Positions 26,457-33,584 of a stretch of 64,000 nucleotides of DNA are shown here, piece by piece. This DNA comes from Kordia sp. SMS9 (GTDB lineage: Bacteria; Bacteroidota; Bacteroidia; Flavobacteriales; Flavobacteriaceae). How positions within the stretch are numbered: position 1 is the first letter of the stretch; each line of letters opens with the position of its first letter. The notes beneath the pieces were generated by a model, which saw only the letters and a program-made list of their open reading frames with translations, had not been told where the DNA came from and searched no databases. The translations under genes and the position numbers were made by a program. Location of the stretch: the NCBI RefSeq assembly GCF_003352465.1, contig NZ_CP031153.1:4612001-4676000 (forward strand). Reading direction: 5' to 3'.

Positions 26457-27562
26457 AATTGGTCAATTTCGGCGTTTATGTATTGTTTTTTCTGTTGATC
26501 TTTTACCCAATCCGTACGATTTTGCAAGTAGCGCAATTTGTCTTTGATCACATTTAATTCTTGCAATGAAATTTCTTGATTGGAAAATTTTTCTTTTAGG
26601 TTGGAAACTTCATTCATCAATTCTTCCGGATTCGGTGCTTTGTTGAAGAATGCTTGCGGATGCACACTTTCTTCAGCTTTCTCCTTTTCTATCAGTGCAT
26701 TTACGGTAGCTTGCAGCGTTTCTATTTGTTCTTCTGTGCTCCATATATATTTTAACACCCACAAATCGGAAAGTATGGCTTCTTCTCTATCGCACAACAT
26801 GGCGCTTGCCGCTACTAGGTTTTGCATTTTTACTGCACGTCGGTCCGAGACTTCAATGCCTGTACTTCGCAAACTATGAATTAATTCAATGTATGCACTT
26901 CGAATGGACGCTAGATTTACATTTTTTACTTTTTGTTGTAGGTCTTTGATTTCTTCGGGAGAAATTTGAGTTTGCGCCCATTTTTCTTTGCGTTCTAGCT
27001 TCCAACCTGCTTGCAATACTTCTTCCAAACGATCGGGTTTTACGTTGTCTACTTTTAATCGGATTAGGAAACGATCTAACAAGGCTGCCAGTGCTTCGTC
27101 TTCTGGCAATTGATTGCTTGCACTGATAAACATTAATGCTGGCAATGCTTTTGTTTCTTTTCCGCGACGGAATATTTTTTCGTTCAACGCCATGAGTAAA
27201 CTGTTCAAAATCGCTGAATTCGCATTGAATATTTCATCTAAAAACACCAACGAAGCTTCCGGAAGCATTCCGTCTGTATTCGTAACCAATTCTCCTTCTT
27301 TCAACAACCGAATGTCTAGCGGACCAAAGATTTCGTTGGGTTCTGTGAATCGCGTTAGTAGATAATCAAAGTTAACACCTCCAATGACATGACTTGATAA
27401 TTGCTTCACGATGGCACTTTTTGCCGTTCCTGGAGGTCCTAATAGGAATACATTTTCTCTGGCTAGTAAGCCAATTCCTAGCAAATCAATGACCTCATCT
27501 TTGCCAACAAAGACATTTTTGATTTCATCGAGAATGGTTCGTATTTTTTTTGTTTCGTTCAT
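26429..27562 (-). CDS. MoxR-family AAA+ ATPase
   Basis: Counting from the Met at 27562 the protein has 377 residues. That start is preferred because it lies 5 bp after the upstream stop and begins MNETKKIRTILDEI; a start at 27595 would overlap the upstream gene. Walker A is GPPGTAKS (42-49), Walker B is LVFLDEIFNA, and sensor 1 is SASNQLPEDEALAALLDRFLIRL, the RavA/MoxR pattern. The C-terminal ~80 residues are helical. MoxR ATPases act as chaperones that use ATP to mature or remodel protein complexes, normally with a vWA partner. Here that partner is encoded two genes downstream. Confidence 0.92.
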   Translation of the reverse strand: MNETKKIRTILDEIKNVFVGKDEVIDLLGIGLLARENVFLLGPPGTAKSAIVKQLSSHVIGGVNFDYLLTRFTEPNEIFGPLDIRLLKEGELVTNTDGMLPEASLVFLDEIFNANSAILNSLLMALNEKIFRRGKETKALPALMFISASNQLPEDEALAALLDRFLIRLKVDNVKPDRLEEVLQAGWKLERKEKWAQTQISPEEIKDLQQKVKNVNLASIRSAYIELIHSLRSTGIEVSDRRAVKMQNLVAASAMLCDREEAILSDLWVLKYIWSTEEQIETLQATVNALIEKEKAEESVHPQAFFNKAPNPEELMNEVSNLKEKFSNQEISLQELNVIKDKLRYLQNRTDWVKDQQKKQYINAEIDQLWKEILHKV

Positions 27563-27567
27563 AGTAT

Positions 27568-28254
27568 TTATACTTCCACTGAAAACGCGCTCCAAAATTG
27601 TTGTGCATGCTCTCCTAGATGGATAGCAACGTTTTCTTGAATGATTTTATGTGCCGTAAGGCTGATGTCTTTTTGTGCGATGACTCTGTCAATGAAGAGC
27701 GTTCGGAAACAGTTATTTTGAAAGAGTGACGCGAGTTTTTCTTCTTTGATTTCTAGGTCTAGATCATGTCCGATCGTTGTATATGGAAATTTTTCTAGTT
27801 GTGTTTTGAGGAGTTTCACCAACCAATCATCAAAATCAATATGTTCTAATTCTTTGATGATGAACGGCAAGAATCTGAGTGATATATCTGCCGAAAGGCA
27901 TACACTTGGCGTAAGTTCTCCTTTGAAATCTTCAAAAAACTTGTTGAGATTTTTCGGTTCTTCTAAGCGATGTGCTAAGAATTGTGCTGCGTAATAGATG
28001 GTTTTTGCTGCCCAAGTGGCGGTTTCTTTGTCAAAAAGCGGCGCATCAAACGGATAGTTCAACGATTCATTTTCATACTCTTGCGCTAAAAAATCGGTTA
28101 CATCATTCAGTTCACTTGTCGTGACTTTTGGTTCGCTTGTGTATAAGACAAATTGCCCTGAAGTGCGTAAGTGGTGAATGGTTTGTAGTATGTTGTTTTG
28201 TATGCTCAAGAGCGTAATATCGTGATGATTCGTGTTTGAATCCGTTGGTAACAC
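27568..28254 (-). CDS. First gene of the ternary-system operon, unknown helical protein
   Basis: The 228-residue acidic protein is predicted mainly helical, with motifs NYPFDAPLFDKETATWAAKT and IIKELEHIDFDDWLVKLL. I recognise no enzyme motif, signal peptide or membrane segment. It begins the six-gene operon and stops 5 bp before the MoxR start, so it should be made with the ATPase. Proteins of this size upstream of MoxR are regular accessory members of MoxR-vWA-propeller loci. The divergent RiPP-like peptide gene starts 160 bp away. Confidence 0.6.
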   Translation of the reverse strand: MLPTDSNTNHHDITLLSIQNNILQTIHHLRTSGQFVLYTSEPKVTTSELNDVTDFLAQEYENESLNYPFDAPLFDKETATWAAKTIYYAAQFLAHRLEEPKNLNKFFEDFKGELTPSVCLSADISLRFLPFIIKELEHIDFDDWLVKLLKTQLEKFPYTTIGHDLDLEIKEEKLASLFQNNCFRTLFIDRVIAQKDISLTAHKIIQENVAIHLGEHAQQFWSAFSVEV

Positions 28255-28414
28255 TCAAAAGAACGAATTTTTTGTGTAATTGACAATTTTAGGCGTCAAT
28301 TTTGACATTTTAAACCATAAACGTACTGCAATTAGTTGAATTTACGGGAATACCGTACTGAACTCTAGTTTGGTTTTAATAATTTGAATTTTATTAACCA
28401 CAATTTTAAGAATC

Positions 28415-28552
28415 ATGAAAAAACAAAAAATCACATCGTTACAACTCAACAAAAAAGCGATTTCAAAGTTTGAAGTAAAAACCATCACAGGTGGAGATGA
28501 CACAAGATGGGCGTATGCAGGTACTTATTATTGCTGTATTCGTTATAAGTAG
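28415..28552 (+). CDS. RiPP/class I lanthipeptide-like precursor peptide
   Basis: This 45-residue peptide starts MKKQKITSLQLNKKAIS and reaches a double glycine (Gly26-Gly27) in KTITGG. The 18-residue core after it contains Thr30, Thr37 and Cys40-Cys41 (TYYCCIRYK end). The leader matches the Bacteroidota 'K.L.LNKK.IS......GG' precursors often annotated as class I lanthipeptides or GG-type natural product precursors. No LanB/LanC, radical SAM or peptidase-transporter gene is nearby, so modification and export would have to be supplied elsewhere. A strong terminator follows, showing a dedicated short transcript. It lies between the ternary-system operon and the kinase/effector array. Confidence 0.7.
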   Translation: MKKQKITSLQLNKKAISKFEVKTITGGDDTRWAYAGTYYCCIRYK

Positions 28553-28590
28553 AATTGTTTATTCATAAAAAACTTATTTATAATGTATGT

Positions 28591-28630
28591 AAAAGCCGTT
28601 TCAAAATAATTGAAACGGCTTTTTTTTATA
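28591..28630 (+). terminator. Terminator after the RiPP-like gene
   Basis: AAAAGCCGTTTCA pairs with TGAAACGGCTTTT around a short loop and is followed by a T-run. Confidence 0.88.
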
Positions 28631-28709
28631 CAGTCATTTTTATGTGTTTTCTAATCTTGAACATAGTTTCAAAAAACACAATATCTTCTCGCATTCTCAT
28701 CTCAATTTT

Positions 28710-28741
28710 TTTGCTTGTTTTTGGTCTTTAAAACAAGCAAA
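28710..28741. repeat. 12-bp perfect hairpin
   Basis: TTTGCTTGTTTT and AAAACAAGCAAA enclose an 8-base loop. It could be a terminator, or the scar of a rearrangement at the left end of the array. Confidence 0.6.
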
Positions 28742-28795
28742 ATATTCTGTTTTTTGTCTAAAAAAACGAGCAAAGAGAAAAAAAGAACGTATAGG

Positions 28796-28920
28796 TTAAA
28801 AATGAGCACTCTGTAAAAAAAAAGAAAATGATATCGTACAAAAAGAGAGAGCAGAAGGTAGCCTTTTTATAAATATTTGCCTTGTTGCAATGAGAGATGG
28901 TTTTTGAATGCGCGCTTTAA
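28796..28920 (+). promoter_or_regulatory. Effector operon 1 control region
   Basis: GAGCACTC (28804-28811) lies 104 bp upstream of ATGCGCGC (28908-28915), which is 112 bp from the ATG at 29020. Between them AATATTTG (28872-28879) is a near-consensus -7 box with no good -33 TTG. The same elements at nearly the same distances precede operons 2 and 3. A weak promoter plus an upstream palindrome suggests control by an activator. Confidence 0.65.
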
Positions 28921-29019
28921 TAATTATTCAAATACTATATGTAATCATTCAATAAAGTAATAGGCAAAGATACTTTGCAAAATTTATAACCAAAATTATT
29001 AACCTTTAAAATTTTTTGT

Positions 29020-29859
29020 ATGAAATTAACATTTTTAAGACAAGTGTTTCAAGTAAGAGTTATCGTCTGTGCTTCTATGCTACTCGGAGTTACATTCCTA
29101 TTGTATGCATGTAGCGATGATAACTTGGAAAACCGAGATAACGATGCTAGCGAAAGCATTGAAATCGAAACTGAAGGATCATTAAAATTAATGGTCGACG
29201 GGCAATTTGATAAGAATATTGCTGACATGAATGAAATTGAAAATGGAGTATATAAGTATGTCATTAAAGACAGTGAAGAAGATGTTGTTTACGCGTACAC
29301 TGACGATAATGCTTTTAAACAATTTGATAATTATGATGTATTTAAATCAAAAATGCCAGAATTAAATAGAACTTCTTTTAAAAGTTTACCAAACTATGAT
29401 GAAAGTGAAATTTTAGTCAATATTGAAAGTAACAGACGTAATGCCATAAGTAATACGCCAACAAAAGCTAGTACCTCAAATGATATTGCTCATATTGCGA
29501 ATTATGATTGGCCATTACATGAAAATACTTTAGTAGCTCATTTTGATTTTACCAATTCTTGGTATGACACCCATTATGTGGTTGAATTAAGTCAAAATTT
29601 ACCTCAGGCAAACAGTACTCTTACACATTATCATTATACTGATATGGATAATGTTTTTAATAGTACTTGGAACGGATATATAAGATATGGATTTGCAAAT
29701 GCAGATCATACCATAGTAAAAAGTACTCGTAATACCGTTTTTAACCTTCTCTTATTCTCAGGTAACGACTACACAGGAACATATTACTGGTACACAATTC
29801 AACCATACTCAGGTATTGAAGTTCCAAATAATAATTACGGATCAATTTATCTTTTTTAA
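29020..29859 (+). CDS. Effector lipoprotein 1 (array-specific family)
   Basis: This 279-residue lipoprotein has Cys31 in LLYAC followed by SDDN, a run of acidic residues that in Bacteroidota often marks surface exposure. The middle is variable. The C-terminal ~115 residues share with its two paralogues the motif WPxHxxxLxxHF (YDWPLHENTLVAHFDF), a DTHY strand, and an end reading GNDYTGTYYWYTI...VPNNNYGSIYLF. That end resembles a Greek-key, beta/gamma-crystallin-like motif by eye. No enzyme residues stand out. It is the first gene of a two-gene operon with the secreted protein 22 bp downstream. The function is unknown. Paralogues are at 36721-37587 and 41595-42428. Confidence 0.7.
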   Translation: MKLTFLRQVFQVRVIVCASMLLGVTFLLYACSDDNLENRDNDASESIEIETEGSLKLMVDGQFDKNIADMNEIENGVYKYVIKDSEEDVVYAYTDDNAFKQFDNYDVFKSKMPELNRTSFKSLPNYDESEILVNIESNRRNAISNTPTKASTSNDIAHIANYDWPLHENTLVAHFDFTNSWYDTHYVVELSQNLPQANSTLTHYHYTDMDNVFNSTWNGYIRYGFANADHTIVKSTRNTVFNLLLFSGNDYTGTYYWYTIQPYSGIEVPNNNYGSIYLF

Positions 29860-29881
29860 TTATCAATAAAATTTTGAAAAC

Positions 29882-30556
29882 ATGAAAATAGTAAAACAAA
29901 TAACAGTCGCATTAGTATTATTAGTATCATTTAACACCCACGCAACTACTGCGTGTATTGAAGATACCGAAGACATTAAAAATAGGTTAATTACTGAAAT
30001 GGCTGAAGATGACGCTGTGGCATCGCTATACGTAAACTTAGCATTTGTCTCATTTATCGAATCCGCTAAAAAAGAATTTGATATAAGTGGAGAAGAATTT
30101 GAAATTAATTACGAAAAGCTTCAAACAGGATTAAATACAGACTTAGAAATCATTAGAAATAAATATCCTGAATTTTATGACTTAAGCGAAGAAGATAAAA
30201 AAGACGTTACAAAAGGACTCAGAAGTAGATCAAAAAAAATCAAGGATACAGTAAATTGTGTAATAGCTGGCACAGTCGGAATTGGAACTGCCTGTGGTTT
30301 AACATTTGCACAACGTGCTTTAAAAAAATATGGGGCATGTATGCTTGCAGGTGGATTATTTGAAATAGCTGAAGTAATATTATCGGAAGGAAGTGCTTCT
30401 GGTTTGATACCAGAACAAATGTCTGGCATAAATACAATGTGTTTGAGATTCGCTTTGCGCCTAGATAGAGTAACAGCAGAAACAATAGGCAGTTGTATAG
30501 TTATTGGATTATTAGCAGAAATTTCAGCCTGTGGGACAATCTATTTCCTTTCCTAA
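29882..30556 (+). CDS. Small secreted Cys/Gly-rich protein 1 with hydrophobic segments
   Basis: The 224-residue protein has a signal peptide (1-21). Its N-terminal half is acidic and helical (EDTEDIKNRLITEMAEDD to SEEDKKDV). The C-terminal half has three hydrophobic Gly/Ala-rich segments (~126-146, 150-170, 203-223). Seven Cys (25, 126, 138, 153, 187, 205, 217) are conserved with paralogue 3 at 42454-43137. The pattern of soluble head plus glycine-rich membrane-seeking tail would suit a pore-forming or bacteriocin-like protein, or a secreted membrane-anchored partner of the lipoprotein. This is inference; I recognise no family. It is co-transcribed with the lipoprotein gene. Confidence 0.65.
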   Translation: MKIVKQITVALVLLVSFNTHATTACIEDTEDIKNRLITEMAEDDAVASLYVNLAFVSFIESAKKEFDISGEEFEINYEKLQTGLNTDLEIIRNKYPEFYDLSEEDKKDVTKGLRSRSKKIKDTVNCVIAGTVGIGTACGLTFAQRALKKYGACMLAGGLFEIAEVILSEGSASGLIPEQMSGINTMCLRFALRLDRVTAETIGSCIVIGLLAEISACGTIYFLS

Positions 30557-30701
30557 TAACTACTATGTTCAAAAATTACATCACAAATCAAAATAGTTTT
30601 TAATTTTTAGACAATTATTATATAAAATACTTCATTTAATTTATTAAAATTCAATTAAGTAAAACAGTCTATATTAATTACGTTATTAATTTGTTTCAAA
30701 T

Positions 30702-30750
30702 AAAAAAACTCCCAAAGAAGTTTATATACATTCTTTGGGAGTTCTTATTT
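30702..30750. terminator. Bidirectional terminator between operon 1 and kinase 1
   Basis: AACTCCCAAAGAA pairs with TTCTTTGGGAGTT across an 11-base loop, with A/T runs on both sides. Related stems end the other two effector operons. Confidence 0.85.
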
Positions 30751-30788
30751 TATAATAAGTTAACGTATACCTATTTAGGCATAAAAGT

Positions 30789-33437
30789 TTACGAAAACTT
30801 ATCCTGAGCCTGATACTTTCTAATGAGTTCCCCTGGATTGAGTCCAAAGCGTTTTACAAATACTTTATTGAAGTACGAACGACTATTTAATCCTACTGCA
30901 TATAAAATTTCATTGATGCTGTTGTAGTTATTTTTAACAATCAACTCATACGCCTTTTGCAATCGAATTTCCAAAATTACTTTGACAGGTGTCATGCCTG
31001 ATTTTTGCTGTACTATTTGTGCAAACTGTTTGTGACTGTAACCACATTCTTGGGCAAGTTGATGAATGGTAAATTCTTTATTTGTGAGATTCTCTAAGAT
31101 AATTGTATTAATTTTTTCCATAAACTCCGCATACGCACCATTGAACGTAATGGACTCATTTTCTATGCTTTGTAATTGTCTTTTGTAGATATCTTTTTCT
31201 AAATGAAAATTGATTCGCGTGATCAGTTCCGCACTATCAAAAGGTTTGATGAGATAGTCGTACACGCCGTATTTTTCTTTTTGATGCTCCAAATAGTCTT
31301 CTGGAGAAGCAGTGATGATAATGAATGGCGTAGCTTCATAATTTCCAAGTTTGTCTAATTCCAATTTCAGTTTGTGTCCGTCCATTAACGGCATTCGCAA
31401 GTCTGATAGAATTAAGTCGTATTGTTTCTTTTTGGCAAAGGCAAGTGCTTGTGCGCCATCAAAAGCTACTGTACATGATAAAAATGGTTCTAATAAGTCT
31501 TTTAAGTAGCCAATCATTTCAATATTGTCATCTACAATCAAGATTTCAGGCAAGTTGGTTTCGTTATCAGTCGTAACTATTTCTAATTGAGATATATTTT
31601 GAAAATCCTGTGTTTTTTCATCAATATATAAAAGTGGATTTTCCATTGCCAATGGCAATTGAATGGTAAATACACTTCCGACATTCTTTTCACTATCCAG
31701 CGTAATGGTTCCTTTTAATTTCTTTATGAGTTCATACACGAGTGACAAACCGATGCCAAAACCTCCATTGGTAAGATTGTTTTTTGTTTGATAAAAACGA
31801 TCGAATATCAGTTGTTGCTCCTCTTTGTCAATTCCGATGCCTTCATCTTTAATAATAATATTCAAGCCGCTTTTATCAATAAATGTATGCACATAAATTC
31901 CATACGTTGGACTTGTATATTTGAGCGCATTGGACATGATGTTATTGATGATTTTGCGCAAATCATCATACGGAAATGTAATATTCTGATTGGATTTTAT
32001 ATTCGATTTGTAATAGATATGTACGCCTTTGATCTCCGCGACTCCTTGAAACGCATGTACCTGTTCACGAAGAAAAGCTTCCATTTTTTCAACCGTTTGT
32101 TTGCTTTCCGTTGGTTTTTTATCCAGTTTTAGAAGCGTTAAAAAGTTATTAAGCATTTGAATGACTTGTCCATTATTTCGGATTGTTAAATCGGCATATT
32201 TTTTTATTTTCCCATAATCCATGGTATTGGTAATCATGCTTAAATATCCTGTAGTGATCGTGATGGGCGTTCGGATTTCGTGTGATAGATTCTCTATAAA
32301 ATTATTTTTAATTGCTGCAATCTCTTTCATTTTTTCGTTTTCATATTGCAGCTTCAATCGATTCTTTTTACGCTTGTAGAGGATGATAAGAAAAATAAGA
32401 AGCGATACCGCTACAGAGACGAAAAGTGTTGAGAGGATATAAAATTTCTTTTTTTGGTCTGCCATTAGTGCATTCATTCTGCTTTCTTCCTCTAATGCTT
32501 TGATTTTTTTGTCACGCTTCAATTTAAAATTAAGAATCGTAGCACTTACATTGAGATTAAAGCTTTTTACGGAATTTCTAACATCATTATATTTTTTAAA
32601 GCCACTCAAAGCTTCTTTGTAATTTCCTAAAGCTTCATTGACTAAATGCTCCATTTTGTGAAACTTTATCATCTCAAATTGTTCAACATACTGTAAAGCT
32701 GTGCTTGCTTTTGCCTTATTTATTAATTTCAATGCCTCTTTATAGTCATCCTCCTGACAAGCTATCATCGCTAAATAAAGATATTTGATGGCTTCATCTT
32801 CTGGTTGTGCAGCAGCTTTAATATTGTGTAGCTTTTCCAGAGAAGTACGCACAGCATCATAGTTGTTCATATTTAAGTAGCGTCTCATGAGTACTTTGTA
32901 GTACTTTCTCAATACCATTTTATCTGCTGCAAAGTCCTGTATGTTTAATGATCCTAAACGTTGAATTGCTTCTTTAGTCTTTCCTGTAAATCCATTGTAT
33001 TGTGCGTTATTAATAAGGATTTGTGCTTTTAAGGATTTGGAGATCGGTTGCTCTAAATACTGGTTCATCAGTATGGCATCGGTTTCCTTTGACAAATTAA
33101 AATTTCTGATTTTCTTATAGATTTCTGCAAGTTTTAAATAGGTAACCACTTTTTGATCAGTGGCATTTACTTTTTCAAAATATGCCAACGCATCATATAA
33201 TAATCGAATAGATTCAAAGTACTCTTTTTCAAATGTTTTTTCATTCCTAAGATGATACCTTGCATCTAGTGGAATTACAGTTTTTGTAGATAGTTCTTTG
33301 ACTTTTAAGTAGTAATAATCTAAAGAATCCGTTTTCGTAGTAACATCGTTTGCAAATTCGGAGTTAGGTGTAAATTTATTTTTTGTGTACAAGAAATTTA
33401 CAACCAGAAGGCACAAGAATAAAAGGCTTTTTTTCAT
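30789..33437 (-). CDS. Hybrid histidine kinase/AraC response regulator 1
   Basis: The 882-residue single-chain two-component system has a signal peptide and a TPR-like sensor (~60-300) predicted periplasmic, then a membrane helix (~333-354). A HisKA domain follows with His386 in LSHEIRTP, then an HATPase (NNIMSNALKY, DEGIGID, GFGIGLSLV). Next come a receiver domain (ILIVDDNIEM, phospho-Asp in LILSDLRMPLMDG, Lys in LIKPFD) and a C-terminal AraC domain (FTIHQLAQECGYSHKQFAQI, AVGLNSRSYFNKVFVKRFG). It would sense an envelope signal and act on transcription. It is ~60 residues shorter at the N-terminus than kinases 2 and 3. It has no divergent effector operon of its own. Confidence 0.93.
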   Translation of the reverse strand: MKKSLLFLCLLVVNFLYTKNKFTPNSEFANDVTTKTDSLDYYYLKVKELSTKTVIPLDARYHLRNEKTFEKEYFESIRLLYDALAYFEKVNATDQKVVTYLKLAEIYKKIRNFNLSKETDAILMNQYLEQPISKSLKAQILINNAQYNGFTGKTKEAIQRLGSLNIQDFAADKMVLRKYYKVLMRRYLNMNNYDAVRTSLEKLHNIKAAAQPEDEAIKYLYLAMIACQEDDYKEALKLINKAKASTALQYVEQFEMIKFHKMEHLVNEALGNYKEALSGFKKYNDVRNSVKSFNLNVSATILNFKLKRDKKIKALEEESRMNALMADQKKKFYILSTLFVSVAVSLLIFLIILYKRKKNRLKLQYENEKMKEIAAIKNNFIENLSHEIRTPITITTGYLSMITNTMDYGKIKKYADLTIRNNGQVIQMLNNFLTLLKLDKKPTESKQTVEKMEAFLREQVHAFQGVAEIKGVHIYYKSNIKSNQNITFPYDDLRKIINNIMSNALKYTSPTYGIYVHTFIDKSGLNIIIKDEGIGIDKEEQQLIFDRFYQTKNNLTNGGFGIGLSLVYELIKKLKGTITLDSEKNVGSVFTIQLPLAMENPLLYIDEKTQDFQNISQLEIVTTDNETNLPEILIVDDNIEMIGYLKDLLEPFLSCTVAFDGAQALAFAKKKQYDLILSDLRMPLMDGHKLKLELDKLGNYEATPFIIITASPEDYLEHQKEKYGVYDYLIKPFDSAELITRINFHLEKDIYKRQLQSIENESITFNGAYAEFMEKINTIILENLTNKEFTIHQLAQECGYSHKQFAQIVQQKSGMTPVKVILEIRLQKAYELIVKNNYNSINEILYAVGLNSRSYFNKVFVKRFGLNPGELIRKYQAQDKFS

Positions 33438-33584
33438 AACCTCTAAAGTAAATTAAAATCTATTAAAATAGTTTATGGGTTTTCCACAAAATAAGTAAGG
33501 TTTTATAAGATGCTAAAAAGCATAAAATGAACAATTTTTAGTGTGACAAGAAATTCGCGTTTCAAAAACGATTAAGACTGCATT

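Larger units (their letters stand above)
28553..29019. other. Intergenic region upstream of effector operon 1
   Basis: After the RiPP terminator there is a 12-bp perfect hairpin TTTGCTTGTTTT/AAAACAAGCAAA (28710-28741). From about 28790 onward the sequence aligns with the upstream regions of effector operons 2 and 3. Upstream of 28790 the similarity stops and, unlike in the other two units, there is no divergent kinase gene. No gene is supported here. Confidence 0.65.

Noticed and set aside
27563..27595. Earlier start of the MoxR gene
   Set aside because: It would overlap the upstream gene by 28 bp, while the Met at 27562 gives 5-bp spacing and the usual family beginning.
28756..28800. Possible remnant of a kinase gene upstream of effector operon 1
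   Set aside because: The sequence left of about 28790 shows no kinase-like reading frame on either strand.
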